Source: Calidifontibacter indicus
GTDB taxonomy: Bacteria > Actinomycetota > Actinomycetes > Actinomycetales > Dermatophilaceae
NCBI RefSeq assembly: GCF_003386865.1
Contig: NZ_QTUA01000001.1
Span: 1,922,001 to 1,986,000 of the forward strand
Direction of reading: 5' to 3'
Length of the DNA: 64,000 nt
Shown here: positions 25,179 to 34,399 of the stretch, piece after piece
Layout: the number at the start of each line of letters is the position of its first letter
Position numbering within the stretch: the first letter of the stretch is position 1
The notes under the pieces: generated by a model
Databases searched by the model: none
Told to the model about the DNA's origin: nothing
Seen by the model: only the letters and a program-made list of their open reading frames with translations
Position numbers and translations under genes: made by a program

Positions 25179-25199
25179 TTCCCTTGATTTTCAAGGGAA
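25179..25199 (-). promoter_or_regulatory. 9-bp hairpin in the acpP leader
   Basis: TTCCCTTGA (25179-25187) and TCAAGGGAA (25191-25199) form a perfect stem with a 3-nt loop, about 28 bp upstream of acpP and within the fabH-acpP gap of 87 bp. Possible mRNA 5'-end stabiliser, terminator of fabD-fabH, or protein-binding site. Confidence 0.6.
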
Positions 25200-25238
25200 C
25201 TGGGCTGACCCGGTTGTCCCGCCGAGCCGACGGGGGTC

Positions 25239-26276
25239 TTAGGGGAGGACGACGACCTGGGCCGCGTAGGCGAGCCCGGCGCCGAATCCGATCTGCAGCG
25301 CGAGACCGCCGTGCGGCGCCTCGCCCTCGCGCAACATCCGCTCGGTCGCCAACGGGATCGAGGCGGCCGAGGTGTTGCCCTGCTCGGCGATGTCGCGAGC
25401 GACGGGGATGTCGGCCGGCAACTTCAGCTGCTTGATCATCGCGTCGATGATCCGCATGTTCGCCTGGTGCGGGATGAACGCGTCGAGGTCGTCGGCGGTG
25501 ATGCCGGCGGCTTCGAGCGCCTTCTGGGCGACGGGCGCCATGCCCCACACGGCCCACCGGAACACCGACTGGCCGGCCATGCCGATCGAGGGCCAAGTGC
25601 GCTCGTCTTCCGGCTGCTCGGCCCAGTCGCTGCGCACCTCGAGCCACGACCGACGCTGCTGGATGGTCGTCCAGTGCTCGCCGTCCGAACCCCACATGGT
25701 CGGGCCGATGCCGGGGGTGTCGGACGGACCGACGACCGCCGCACCGGCGCCGTCGGCGAAGATGAACGCGGTGCCGCGGTCGTACTTGTCGGTGAAGTCG
25801 GACAGCTTCTCGACGCCGACGACCAACACGTTACGGGCGCTGCCCGAACGCACCATGTCGTTCGCGAGGCTGATGCCGTAGCAGTAACCGGCGCACGCCG
25901 CCGAGATGTCGAAGGCGGGAATCCCGTTGAGCCCCAGGTTTGTCGCGATCAGCGGGGCAGCCGCGGGGGTCTGGAACGGGTGGGTGACGGTGGCGACGAG
26001 GAGAGCGTCGATCTGGGCGAGCTCGATGCCGGAGTTCTCGATCGCGTTGCGCGCGGCCGCCTCGGCCATGAAGGTGACCGTCTCCTGCTCGTTCGCGATG
26101 CGGCGGGTGATGATGCCCGACCGCTCCCGGATCCACTGGTCGGAGGAGTCGATGAACTCGCAGACCTCCTCGTTGGTGACGACCCGCTCGGGGCGGTAGC
26201 CGCCGACACCGAGGATGCGCGCGTGCTTGGCGCCCTCCGGTGCGACGAGGGTGCCGGTGTTCTTGGGGGAAACCAT
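25239..26276 (-). CDS. fabH: 3-oxoacyl-ACP synthase III
   Basis: 345 residues. The Cys-His-Asn triad is present: Cys in FDISAACAGYCYG (about 127), His in PHQANMRIIDA and Asn in GNTSAASIPLA. It condenses a starter acyl-CoA with malonyl-ACP to begin fatty-acid synthesis; in this lineage the starters are often branched. The ATG follows the fabD TAG with no gap, so the two are co-translated. Confidence 0.95.
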   Translation of the reverse strand: MVSPKNTGTLVAPEGAKHARILGVGGYRPERVVTNEEVCEFIDSSDQWIRERSGIITRRIANEQETVTFMAEAAARNAIENSGIELAQIDALLVATVTHPFQTPAAAPLIATNLGLNGIPAFDISAACAGYCYGISLANDMVRSGSARNVLVVGVEKLSDFTDKYDRGTAFIFADGAGAAVVGPSDTPGIGPTMWGSDGEHWTTIQQRRSWLEVRSDWAEQPEDERTWPSIGMAGQSVFRWAVWGMAPVAQKALEAAGITADDLDAFIPHQANMRIIDAMIKQLKLPADIPVARDIAEQGNTSAASIPLATERMLREGEAPHGGLALQIGFGAGLAYAAQVVVLP

Positions 26277-27452
26277 CTACAGCTCCGTGGGGTAGAGACG
26301 AAGGATCGGCTGACCGGGTGCGACGGGGTCACCATCGGACACCAGCCACTCGACGACCTGGCCACCGTGCAGCGCGGTGACGGGGGAGGAGTCGCGCAGG
26401 GTCGTGACCGAAGCGACCTCGGAGCCCGGCTCGACGGTGTCGCCGGCGGTGAGGTCGGCGATCTTGACGGTGCCCTTGGCGGGGGAGATGACCAGACGCC
26501 AGGTCGGGTCCATCGCCTGACGCGGCTCGCCGTGCTCGCGCAGCATGCGGTGGGCGGCCTCGAGATCGGCGGGAGTCTTGAGCGCGAGCGTCTCGACGCC
26601 CGGCAGACCGCGCTTGGCGAGGCCGACGAGCGTGCCGGCCGGCGGGATCTCGATGATCCCGGTGACGCCCATCGACTTCAACGTCTCCATCGTGAGGTCC
26701 CAGCGCACCGGGCTGCTCACCTGGGTGACGAGGCGGCGCAGCACCTCGACGCCGCTGTGCACGACCTGGCCGTCCTTGTTCGACACGATCGGCACCCGCG
26801 GGTCGTGCGTCGACATCGCGCGCGCGTAACCACCGAGCTTGGCGACGGCGGGGGCCATGTGCTCGGTGTGGAAGGCGCCGGCCACCGCGAGCGGGATCAC
26901 GCGGGCCTTGGTGGGCGGGTCGGCCTTGAGCGCGTCGAGCTGCTCGGCGGTGCCGGCCGCGACGATCTGGCCGCCGCCGTTGCGGTTGGCGGGGGTGAGG
27001 CCGTGCTTCTCGAGCGTGGCGATCACCTCGGCCTCGTCGCCGCCGACGACGGCCGACATGCCGGTCGGGCGGACGGCGCTCGCCGCGGCCATGCCGTTGC
27101 CGCGCTCGCGCACGAACACCATCGCCTGCTCGGCCGACAGCACACCGGCGGCGGACGCGGCGGTGATCTCACCGACCGAGTGGCCGGCGCCCGCCCCGAC
27201 GACACGGAAGCCGTCGGCGGGGTGGCTGAACAGGGCGAGCAGCGACACGAGGCCGGCGCCGACGATCAGCGGCTGCGCGACGGCGGTGTCCTTGATGGTG
27301 TCGGCGTCGGAGGTCGTCCCGTGCTCGACCAGGTCGATCGCGGCCACGGCGGACAGCCAACTGAGGCGGTCGCGGAAGCCGGGAAGCTCGAGCCAGGGGG
27401 CAAGGAAGCCGGGGGTCTGGGAGCCCTGTCCAGGGCAGACGATTGCGAGCAC
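26277..27452 (-). CDS. fabD: Malonyl-CoA:ACP transacylase with a C-terminal biotinyl/lipoyl-like domain
   Basis: 391 residues, about 80 more than a plain FabD. The transacylase part (1-310) has PGQGSQ, nucleophile Ser in GHSVGE (about 93), Arg in VFVRERG and His in AFHTEHM. Residues 318-391 form an added barrel-sandwich domain: SPAKGTVKIADLTAGDTVEPG, then HGGQVVEWLVSDGDPVAPGQ, repeating the two halves of biotinyl/lipoyl domains. At the turn where AMKM would sit the sequence is TLRD, so there is no lysine to carry biotin or lipoate. The start is GTG with GGGAGAG upstream. First gene of the operon after the regulator. Confidence 0.93.
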   Translation of the reverse strand: MLAIVCPGQGSQTPGFLAPWLELPGFRDRLSWLSAVAAIDLVEHGTTSDADTIKDTAVAQPLIVGAGLVSLLALFSHPADGFRVVGAGAGHSVGEITAASAAGVLSAEQAMVFVRERGNGMAAASAVRPTGMSAVVGGDEAEVIATLEKHGLTPANRNGGGQIVAAGTAEQLDALKADPPTKARVIPLAVAGAFHTEHMAPAVAKLGGYARAMSTHDPRVPIVSNKDGQVVHSGVEVLRRLVTQVSSPVRWDLTMETLKSMGVTGIIEIPPAGTLVGLAKRGLPGVETLALKTPADLEAAHRMLREHGEPRQAMDPTWRLVISPAKGTVKIADLTAGDTVEPGSEVASVTTLRDSSPVTALHGGQVVEWLVSDGDPVAPGQPILRLYPTEL

Positions 27453-27532
27453 GATTCAACTCTCCCGTGCACCGCCCGCCGGGACGGTCACCGAATCCGA
27501 CGAAGATCGCCGGAACGAGTTTGGAGGAATCG
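27453..27532 (-). promoter_or_regulatory. Likely promoter/leader of the fab operon
   Basis: An 80-bp gap between the FasR-like regulator gene and fabD on minus. It contains a TTGACG -35-like box near 27523-27528 and a GGGAGAG Shine-Dalgarno before the fabD GTG; no good -10 is seen. In Streptomyces the homologous regulator binds the fabD promoter, so an operator is expected here (inference). Confidence 0.4.
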
Positions 27533-28687
27533 TCAACGACGGTCGGGCGTGCCGGGCAGTGCGGCGTACATCATCCCGAGCCGGACGGCGAACGCATCGC
27601 GGGCGCCGGTGATGTCGAATCCGCTGTCCTCCTCGAACTTTCCCAGGCGGTATCGCACCGTGTTGGGGTGCACGAACAGGGCGCGTGCGGTGGCTTCGAG
27701 GCTGTTGCACTCCAGGAATGCGGTGACCGTGTCGCGGGCGCTGGCCCGCACCTTCAGCGCGTCGGACACCCGGTCGGTGAGTTGGCGGCGGGCCCGCTGG
27801 TCACCGCCCAAGGCGCGCTCGGCGAGCAACTCGTCGGCATGACACGGACGCGGCGCGCTCGGCCAGGCGGCCGCCGCGGTGAATCCCGACTGGGCAGCGC
27901 GGGCGGAGCGGCCGGCGGCGAACACGTGCGGCACCAACGGACCGACCACCACGGGCCCGTCACCCCACAGATCGGCGAGGTCGGCAGCCACCGACATCGG
28001 GTCGGCGACATTGCCGAGGATCGCGATGAGGCGCCGTCCCTGCACCGCAGCGAGCGCCTCGGCGCCGATCCGCAGGGCGACCCGCCGGATCGCGTCGACG
28101 GTCTCGGTTGCCGCGCCCCGCGGCGCGTTTCCGGCGATGACCACGATGTCCTTGACGTCGTCCCAACCCAGCGCCGACACCCGCGAACGCAAGGAGTCGT
28201 CGGCCTCGGCGCGCAACACCGCGTCGATCACCAGCGACTCCAGCCGGGCGTCCCACGCGCCGCGGGTCTCGGCCGCCTGCGCGTACACCTGGGCGCAGGC
28301 GAACGCGACCTCACGCGAGTAGGTGAGCACCGCGGCGAGGAGTTCGGGTTGTTCGGGCGGGTCGGCCAGGGTCGGCACCGTCTTCTCGACGACATCGACC
28401 GTGGTGCGCACCAGGTCGAGGGTGTGTTGCAGGGTGATCGACCGGGCGAGCTCACGCGGCGCGGTGCCGAAGACGTCGGCGGCGATCGGCGGCAGTTCGT
28501 GCGGTTCGGCGTGCCACGCGATGAACGCGGCGATGCCCGCGTGCGCCACCATGCCGACCCAGGAGCGTTCTTCGGCGGGCAGCGCGCGGTACCACGGCAG
28601 CTCGTCCTCCATCCGCTGCACGGCGGTGGTCGCCATCGCGCCGGCAGCCGCCTGGAGTCGGCGATGGGTGTTCTCCGCGGCGGTCAT
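27533..28687 (-). CDS. PucR-type regulator, FasR-like activator of fatty-acid synthesis
   Basis: 384 residues. The C-terminal PucR helix-turn-helix is clear (DTVTAFLECNSLEATARALFVHPNTVRYRLGKFEE), preceded by a GGDEF-like central domain. It lies directly upstream of fabD in the same direction. This position and architecture match FasR of Streptomyces, which activates the fabD-fabH-acpP-fabF operon. By analogy it should set membrane lipid synthesis rate; ligand unknown. Confidence 0.87.
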   Translation of the reverse strand: MTAAENTHRRLQAAAGAMATTAVQRMEDELPWYRALPAEERSWVGMVAHAGIAAFIAWHAEPHELPPIAADVFGTAPRELARSITLQHTLDLVRTTVDVVEKTVPTLADPPEQPELLAAVLTYSREVAFACAQVYAQAAETRGAWDARLESLVIDAVLRAEADDSLRSRVSALGWDDVKDIVVIAGNAPRGAATETVDAIRRVALRIGAEALAAVQGRRLIAILGNVADPMSVAADLADLWGDGPVVVGPLVPHVFAAGRSARAAQSGFTAAAAWPSAPRPCHADELLAERALGGDQRARRQLTDRVSDALKVRASARDTVTAFLECNSLEATARALFVHPNTVRYRLGKFEEDSGFDITGARDAFAVRLGMMYAALPGTPDRR

Positions 28688-28788
28688 CGCTCCACCCTAT
28701 TTGTAGGACATTCACCAAACCATCGCTGTTCGGCGATTCGTCATCCCGTAGTCACCCGCCGCGGCTGCGGACACGCTGGCATGGAGGG

Positions 28789-29898
28789 ATGAACCGTCGA
28801 ACGTTCGCATGCCTCGTCACAGCCGGCGCCGCCTCCGCCGTAGTCGCCTCCACTTCCGCCGCCTCCGCCACCCCCGGCGGCAACAACCGCGGACGCCGTC
28901 CCGGAACCCCCATCGTCGTGGGACACCGTGGAGCCTCGGGTTACCGACCCGAGCACACGTTGGCGTCCTACACGTTGGCCGCCCACATGGGCGCCGACTT
29001 CATCGAGCCCGACCTGGTGACCACCAAGGACGGCGTGCTGGTCTGCCGGCACGAGCCGGAGATCGGTGGCACCACCGACGTCTCGAAGCGGCCCGAGTTC
29101 GCCTCGCGTCGCACCACCAAGAACCTCGACGGTGTGGCCACCACCGGATGGTTCGCCGAGGACTTCACCCTCGCCGAGCTGCGCACGCTGCGTGCCGTCG
29201 AGCGGCTGCCGGAACTGCGGCAGCACAACACCGTCTACGACGGCCTGTGGCAGGTGCCCACCTTCGAGGAAGTGCTCAAGCTGCGCGAGCAGCTCACCAA
29301 GGAGCTCGGGCGCAGCATCGGTGTCTACCCCGAGACCAAGCACCCGACGTACTTCCGCGACCAGGGAAAGCCGTTGGAGGAGAAGCTGGTTCCGCTGCTG
29401 CGCAAGTATCACCTCGACGCGCCGAAGGCCCCGGTCTTCGTGCAGTCGTTCGAGTTGCAGAACCTCATCGACCTGCGCACGAAATTCAAGGTGAAGGCTC
29501 CGCTGGTGTTCCTCGCCACCGCCACCGGCAAGCCGTACGGCGACACCCGCAGCTACGACGAACTGCTCTCGCGCACCGGCATGAAGGCCTGGGCGAAGTA
29601 CATCGACGGCGTCGGCCCCGACACCAAGCGGGTCATCCCGGTGAAGGCCGACGGCACTCTCGGCTCGCCGACGAGCCTGGTCGCCGACGCGCACGCGAAC
29701 GGGCTGCAGGTGTGCCCGTGGACGGTGCGTGCGGAGAACAGCTTCCTGCCGGTCGACTACCGCACCGGCGCGAACCCGGCGGACTTCGGACGCGTCCTCG
29801 ACTTCTTCGCGCAGCTGTGGAAGACAGGTCTCGACGGCATCTTCAGCGACATGCCCGACCTAGCGGTGCTGTCGCGCAAGCTCACCCTCGACATCTGA
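28789..29898 (+). CDS. Secreted glycerophosphodiester phosphodiesterase
   Basis: 369 residues. An N-terminal RR-containing export signal (MNRRTFACLVTAGAASAVVA, cleavage near ASA-TP at about 27) is followed by the GDPD TIM barrel: GHRGASGYRPEHTLASY with the catalytic His pair, then EPDLVTTKDGVLVCRHEP for metal and acid/base residues, and ending IFSDMPD. It hydrolyses glycerophosphodiesters from lipids or teichoic acids to glycerol-3-phosphate outside the cell. Divergent from the FasR-like gene across 101 bp. Confidence 0.92.
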   Translation: MNRRTFACLVTAGAASAVVASTSAASATPGGNNRGRRPGTPIVVGHRGASGYRPEHTLASYTLAAHMGADFIEPDLVTTKDGVLVCRHEPEIGGTTDVSKRPEFASRRTTKNLDGVATTGWFAEDFTLAELRTLRAVERLPELRQHNTVYDGLWQVPTFEEVLKLREQLTKELGRSIGVYPETKHPTYFRDQGKPLEEKLVPLLRKYHLDAPKAPVFVQSFELQNLIDLRTKFKVKAPLVFLATATGKPYGDTRSYDELLSRTGMKAWAKYIDGVGPDTKRVIPVKADGTLGSPTSLVADAHANGLQVCPWTVRAENSFLPVDYRTGANPADFGRVLDFFAQLWKTGLDGIFSDMPDLAVLSRKLTLDI

Positions 29899-29941
29899 CC
29901 GGTCGAGCGCCGAGCCCGCGAAAGTTTGCTCGCCTGCACGC

Positions 29942-30013
29942 CTAGCCGGTCGTGCGCGTGCCACGCCGGAACTGCGTGCGCACGATCTCGTCGGCGGTGA
30001 TGGGCTCGAACAT
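29942..30013 (-). other. Very short possible reading frame in the glpQ-aceE gap
   Basis: A 23-codon frame (MFEPITADEIVRTQFRRG...) reads on minus in the 303-bp gap 29899-30201. The amino-acid composition is protein-like, but there is no clear Shine-Dalgarno, so it may be a gene scar or chance. The rest of the gap holds only the aceE terminator. Confidence 0.15.
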
Positions 30014-30137
30014 GCGCCGAACCTACTACCCACACAGACGAGGCAGGCCCAGCAACATCAAACGAGTCAGCCCAGGCATCAGTAGCCAGTGGTGGCTGCC
30101 ACGGTGACCACGCTGGAAGGCTCACGCGGCGGAACGG

Positions 30138-30180
30138 CTGAGGCCCCCAGCAGGAACGGAGTGACTGCTGGGGGCCTCAG
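30138..30180. terminator. Terminator of aceE
   Basis: Perfect 16-bp stem (30138-30153 with 30165-30180), 11-nt loop, 21 bp beyond the aceE stop. One of the strongest hairpins in the window; no T-tract. Confidence 0.85.
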
Positions 30181-30201
30181 GGCCGAGGGAGCCGCAAGAA
30201 G

Positions 30202-32967
30202 TTATGCATCGCCTCCGGCGTTGCCGGAGGTACCGGCACGCACGTCGAGCAGCTGGTACTTCTCGGCGGCCTGCTTCGGGTAGCTCGGGTCGAGCTCACC
30301 GCGTTCGACGAGCATCTGCAGCGCACGCACCGCCATCGACGGGCCGTCGATGTGGAAGTAGCGTCGCGCTGCCGGGCGGGTGTCGGAGAAGCCGAACCCG
30401 TCGGCGCCGAGGGAGGCGAACTCCTGCGGCACCCACTGACGCACCTGGTCCTGCACCGCACGCATCCAGTCGGACGTCGCGACGACGGGGCCGGGGGCGC
30501 CCTGCAACTTCTGGGTGATGTAGGGAACGACCGGCTCCTCCTGCGGGTGGAGGAAGTTGTGCTCGTCGGCGGCCAGGCCGTCGCGGCGCAGTTCGCCCCA
30601 CGAGGTGACCGACCAGACGTCGGCCACGACGCCCCAGTCGTCCTTGAGCAGCTGCTGTGCTTCGAGGGCCCACGGCACACCGACACCGGAGGCGAGCAAC
30701 TGCACCCGGCGGGCGTCGTCGCCGACACCTTCGAAGCTGCCTTCGGACAGCTTGTAGATGCCCTTGAGGATGCCGTCGACGTCGACGTCGTCGGGCTCCT
30801 TGGGCTGCTGCATCGGCTCGTTGTAGACCGTCAGGTAGTAGATGACGTTCTCGGGCTTGTCACCGAACATGCGCCGCACACCGTCCTGCATGATGTGCGC
30901 GATCTCGTAGGCGTAGGCCGGGTCGTAGGCCACGATCGCCGGGTTGGTGGCGGCGAGCAGCAGGCTGTGACCGTCGGCGTGCTGCAGGCCCTCACCGGTG
31001 AGGGTGGTGCGACCGGCGGTGGCGCCGACGAGGAAGCCGCGGGTCATCTGGTCGGCGGCCGCCCAGATGCTGTCACCGGTGCGCTGGAAGCCGAACATCG
31101 AGTAGAAGATGTAGAGCGGCACCATCGGTTCGTCGTGCGTTGCGTACGAGGTGCCTGCCGCGGTGAACGCCGCGACAGATCCGGCCTCGTTGATGCCCAT
31201 GTGGAGGATCTGCCCCTGCGGCGACTCCTTGTAGGCGAGCATCAGCTCGGCGTCGACCGAGTGGTAGTTCTGCCCGTGCGGGTTGTAGATCTTCAGCGTC
31301 GGGAAGAAGCTGTCCATGCCGAAGGTGCGCGCCTCGTCGGGGATGATCGGCACCAGACGGTTGCCGAACTCCTTCTCGCGCATCATGTCCTTCAGGATCC
31401 GCACCAACGCCATCGTGGTGGCGACCTGCTGCTTGCCCGAACCCTTCTTCGCCTGCGCGTAGGCCGAGTCGGGTGGCAAGGTGAGCGGCTTGGACGTGGT
31501 GCGCCGCGACGGCAGCCCACCACCGAGCTTCGCGCGGCGGTCACGCATGTACTTGATCGCCTCGTCGTTCTCACCCGGGTGGTAGTACGGCGGCAGGTAG
31601 GGGTTCTCCTCGAGCACGGCGTCGCTGATCGGGATCTTCAGCGAGTCGCGGAAGGCCTTGAGGTCGTCGAGCGTCAGCTTCTTCATCTGGTGGGTCGCGT
31701 TGCGGCCGGCGAAGTGGGTGCCGAGGCTGTAGCCCTTGATCGTCTTGGCGAGGATGACGGTCGGCTGACCCTGGTGCTCCAACGCCGCCTTGTACGCCGC
31801 GTACACCTTGCGGTAGTCGTGACCGCCGCGCTTCAAGCGCCACCAGATGTCCTCGTCCGACCAGTCGGCGACCATCGCCTTGGTGCGCGGGTCGCGGCCG
31901 AAGAAGTTGTCGCGCACGTACTTTCCGTCGTTGGCGCGGAAGGTCTGGTAGTCACCGTCGGACGTCGAGTTCATCAGGTTGACCAGGGCGCCGTCGCGGT
32001 CGGCCGCGAGCAGCGGGTCCCAGCCGCGACCCCACACGGCCTTGATGACGTTCCAGCCGGCTCCGCGGAAGAACGACTCCAACTCCTGGATGATCTTGCC
32101 GTTGCCGCGCACCGGGCCGTCGAGTCGCTGCAGGTTGCAGTTGATGACGAAGGTGAGGTTGTCGAGCTCCTCGCCGGCCGCCAACTGCAGCAGACCACGC
32201 GACTCCGGCTCGTCCATCTCGCCGTCACCGAGGAACGCCCACACGTGCTGCTGGCTGGTGTCCTTGATGCCGCGGTTGTGCAGGTAACGGTTGAACTGTG
32301 CCTGGTGGATCGCGTTCATCGGGCCGATGCCCATCGACACCGTCGGGAACTCCCAGAACCCGGGCATGTTGCGCGGGTGCGGATAGGACGGCAGACCGGC
32401 CGCCTTGCCGTCGATGAGGTGGGAGTGCTCCTGGCGGAAACCGTCCAGCTGCTCGGTGGTCAGGCGACCCTCGAGGAACGCACGGGAGTACATGCCGGGG
32501 GAGGCGTGACCTTGGAAGAAGACCTGGTCGCCGCCGCCCGGGTGGTCCTTGCCACGGAAGAAGTGGTTGAAACCCACCTCGTACAACGTGGCCGCCGAGG
32601 CGTAGGTGGAGATGTGGCCACCGACCGAGATCTCCGGACGCTGCGCGCGGTGCACCATGATCGCTGCGTTCCAACGGAGCCACGCGCGGTAGCGGCGCTC
32701 CACCTCCTCGTCACCGGGGAACCACGGCTCCGACTCCGGCGGGATGGTGTTGATGTAGTCGGTGGTCGTCAGGGAGGGGATGCCCACCTGGCGCTCGCGT
32801 GCGCGCTCGAGCAGTTTGAGCATGACGTAACGAGCGCGGTTACGACCGCCGGCGTCGATGATCCCGTCCAGGGACTCGAGCCACTCCTGCGTCTCTTCCG
32901 GATCGATGTCCGGCAGTTGAGAGGGAAGGCCGTTGAGGATCGGGCCCGAGGTGGGTTCTGGTGACAC
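30202..32967 (-). CDS. aceE: Pyruvate dehydrogenase E1 component, homodimeric type
   Basis: 921 residues from GTG 32967, chosen because GAAGGAG (32974-32980) sits just before it; an ATG further upstream has its codons across that Shine-Dalgarno. Homodimeric AceE features: [21 protein letters not shown], the thiamine-diphosphate motif [12 protein letters not shown] through [10 protein letters not shown], and the transketolase-like pyrimidine region [16 protein letters not shown]. It decarboxylates pyruvate and passes acetyl groups to the E2 lipoyl domain. Transcribed alone; E2 and E3 are outside the window. Confidence 0.95.
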   Translation of the reverse strand: MSPEPTSGPILNGLPSQLPDIDPEETQEWLESLDGIIDAGGRNRARYVMLKLLERARERQVGIPSLTTTDYINTIPPESEPWFPGDEEVERRYRAWLRWNAAIMVHRAQRPEISVGGHISTYASAATLYEVGFNHFFRGKDHPGGGDQVFFQGHASPGMYSRAFLEGRLTTEQLDGFRQEHSHLIDGKAAGLPSYPHPRNMPGFWEFPTVSMGIGPMNAIHQAQFNRYLHNRGIKDTSQQHVWAFLGDGEMDEPESRGLLQLAAGEELDNLTFVINCNLQRLDGPVRGNGKIIQELESFFRGAGWNVIKAVWGRGWDPLLAADRDGALVNLMNSTSDGDYQTFRANDGKYVRDNFFGRDPRTKAMVADWSDEDIWWRLKRGGHDYRKVYAAYKAALEHQGQPTVILAKTIKGYSLGTHFAGRNATHQMKKLTLDDLKAFRDSLKIPISDAVLEENPYLPPYYHPGENDEAIKYMRDRRAKLGGGLPSRRTTSKPLTLPPDSAYAQAKKGSGKQQVATTMALVRILKDMMREKEFGNRLVPIIPDEARTFGMDSFFPTLKIYNPHGQNYHSVDAELMLAYKESPQGQILHMGINEAGSVAAFTAAGTSYATHDEPMVPLYIFYSMFGFQRTGDSIWAAADQMTRGFLVGATAGRTTLTGEGLQHADGHSLLLAATNPAIVAYDPAYAYEIAHIMQDGVRRMFGDKPENVIYYLTVYNEPMQQPKEPDDVDVDGILKGIYKLSEGSFEGVGDDARRVQLLASGVGVPWALEAQQLLKDDWGVVADVWSVTSWGELRRDGLAADEHNFLHPQEEPVVPYITQKLQGAPGPVVATSDWMRAVQDQVRQWVPQEFASLGADGFGFSDTRPAARRYFHIDGPSMAVRALQMLVERGELDPSYPKQAAEKYQLLDVRAGTSGNAGGDA

Positions 32968-33195
32968 GATTGGCTCCTTCGCGTACATGATTCGCAAAGT
33001 CCATCAAACACCGCCGAGGTTCATCGCGCACCGGCGAGGCCCGTTACTTTCCGGTAGTTCGGTGCGTGGGCCGGTAGGTTGCAAAGGGCGGGGCAACCGG
33101 ATGGACTGTGCCCATCTGTAACCTCGGATCATCGAGGCGGCACCAGTCGTCAGCCGACCGACGTCGGAGCTCGAGGAACACACTGGGAAAGGGAC

Positions 33196-33615
33196 ATGGT
33201 CAAGGACGCAGTTGAGGGGACCTGGGTGAACCGGGTCGGGTTCACGCAGGGACAGGTCGTTCTGGAAATCGGTTGGGACGAGGACGTCGACGACGCGCTC
33301 CGCGAGAACGTCGAAACCGTCGTCGGTTCCCCGCTCGAAGAAGACCAGTTCGACGGAGTCGTCGACGCCGTCCTGCTGTGGTGGCGCGACGGGGACGGCG
33401 ACCTCATCGACGATTGCGTCGATGCACTGACCACGTTGGCCGACAAGGGATTCCTCGTCGTCATGGTGCCCCAGGCGGGCCACCCCGACCACGTCGAAGC
33501 CGCCGAGATCGAAGAAGCCGCCCAGACCGTCGGGCTCAAGGCGAGCTCCACCGCGAAGGCCGGTGCGTGGATCGCCACCAAGCTCGTCCAGGGCGGCACC
33601 CAGAAGCAGCGCTGA
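33196..33615 (+). CDS. DUF3052 domain-containing protein
   Basis: 139 residues: DEDVDDALRENVETVVG, LLWWRDGDGDLIDDCVDALTTLADKGFLVVMVPQAG and the C-terminal SSTAKAGAWIATKLV match the DUF3052 family, an actinobacterial protein of unknown role. GGGAAAGGGAC precedes the ATG. It is divergent from aceE and 83 bp upstream of a peroxiredoxin, an arrangement conserved in mycobacteria where the gene neighbours aceE and ahpE (recalled). Confidence 0.88.
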   Translation: MVKDAVEGTWVNRVGFTQGQVVLEIGWDEDVDDALRENVETVVGSPLEEDQFDGVVDAVLLWWRDGDGDLIDDCVDALTTLADKGFLVVMVPQAGHPDHVEAAEIEEAAQTVGLKASSTAKAGAWIATKLVQGGTQKQR

Positions 33616-33698
33616 ACCGGCGCGACCCGTTCAGCCCACCCAGCCCCCGCCGACCACCCGTCGGCATCACACGCACGCAGTGCGGAAAGGACATCTCC

Positions 33699-34163
33699 AT
33701 GTCTGCAAAGCAGGTCGGCGAACAGGCCCCCGCGTTCACCGCGAAGGACCAGTTCGGCCAGGAAGTCACCCTCACCGGACTCACCGGTGACAAGGCCACC
33801 CTCCTGGTCTTCTACCCCTTCGCGTTCTCCGGCATCTGCACCGGCGAACTCTGCTCCATCCGCGACGCCATCTCGCGGTTCGTCAACGACAAGGTGCAGG
33901 TCGTCGGCATCTCCTGCGACCCGATCTTCACCCAGCGTGCGTGGGCCGAGGACCAGGGCTACGACTTCCCGCTGCTGTCCGACTTCTGGCCGCACGGCTC
34001 CATCGCCAAGGACTACGGCGTGTTCAACGAGGACGCCGGCATGGCCATCCGCGGCACCTTCCTGGTCGACACCACCGGCAAGATCGTCTGGACGCAGGTC
34101 AACGCCCCCGGCGAGGCGCGCGACTTCGCCGGCTACGACGACGCCGTTTCGGCCCTCGGCTGA
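33699..34163 (+). CDS. Peroxiredoxin (AhpE/Bcp type)
   Basis: 154 residues with thioredoxin fold. The peroxidatic Cys lies in FAFSGICTGELCSIRD (about residue 47), preceded by Pro-Phe of the active-site loop; a second Cys five residues later and one in GISCDP could act as resolving residues. It reduces hydrogen and organic peroxides, and peroxynitrite in AhpE. Size and the aceE/DUF3052 neighbourhood favour AhpE. A hairpin terminator follows. Confidence 0.9.
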   Translation: MSAKQVGEQAPAFTAKDQFGQEVTLTGLTGDKATLLVFYPFAFSGICTGELCSIRDAISRFVNDKVQVVGISCDPIFTQRAWAEDQGYDFPLLSDFWPHGSIAKDYGVFNEDAGMAIRGTFLVDTTGKIVWTQVNAPGEARDFAGYDDAVSALG

Positions 34164-34182
34164 AACCCCACTAACCTTGACC

Positions 34183-34208
34183 AACCGCGCACCCGACGGT
34201 GCGCGGTT
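34183..34208 (+). terminator. Terminator between peroxiredoxin gene and tRNA-Val
   Basis: Perfect 11-bp stem (34183-34193 with 34198-34208) and CGAC loop, ending only 2 bp before the mature tRNA-Val 5' end. It may also influence tRNA 5' processing. Confidence 0.75.
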
Positions 34209-34210
34209 CA

Positions 34211-34283
34211 GGGCCTGTAGCTCAGTTGGTAGAGCACCGCGTTTACACCGCGGGTGTCGTCGGTTCGAGGCCGGCCGGGCCCA
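34211..34283 (+). tRNA. tRNA-Val (anticodon TAC)
   Basis: Complete cloverleaf: acceptor GGGCCTG/CGGGCCC, D arm GCTC/GAGC, anticodon stem CCGCG/CGCGG with loop TTTACAC, T arm GTCGG/CCGGC with TTCGAGG, discriminator A. CCA is not encoded (CTT follows). Confidence 0.95.
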
Positions 34284-34286
34284 CTT

Positions 34287-34324
34287 CCGTTTCTTGAACG
34301 GCTCCCGTTTTCTTGCACGGCTCC
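34287..34324 (+). repeat. Two tandem 19-20 bp repeats after tRNA-Val
   Basis: CCGTTTCTTGAACGGCTCC (34287-34305) is followed at once by CCGTTTTCTTGCACGGCTCC. Each unit can fold as a small CCGT/ACGG hairpin. Could be a weak double terminator for the tRNA. Confidence 0.55.
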
Positions 34325-34399
34325 TGGCACTCCTGCTGTTGAGCACCCCCGTCCGGCCTTCGCCCGTGCGAGGTCGGGGCGAACATTAGGGTTGGGCGC

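Noticed and set aside
25311-27842. Open frame of 843 codons antisense to fabH and fabD
   Set aside because: Crosses two well-supported genes and has no domain content.
30352-32964. Open frame of 870 codons antisense to aceE
   Set aside because: Shadow of aceE, with low-complexity Val/Leu/His/Arg-rich composition and no recognisable domain.
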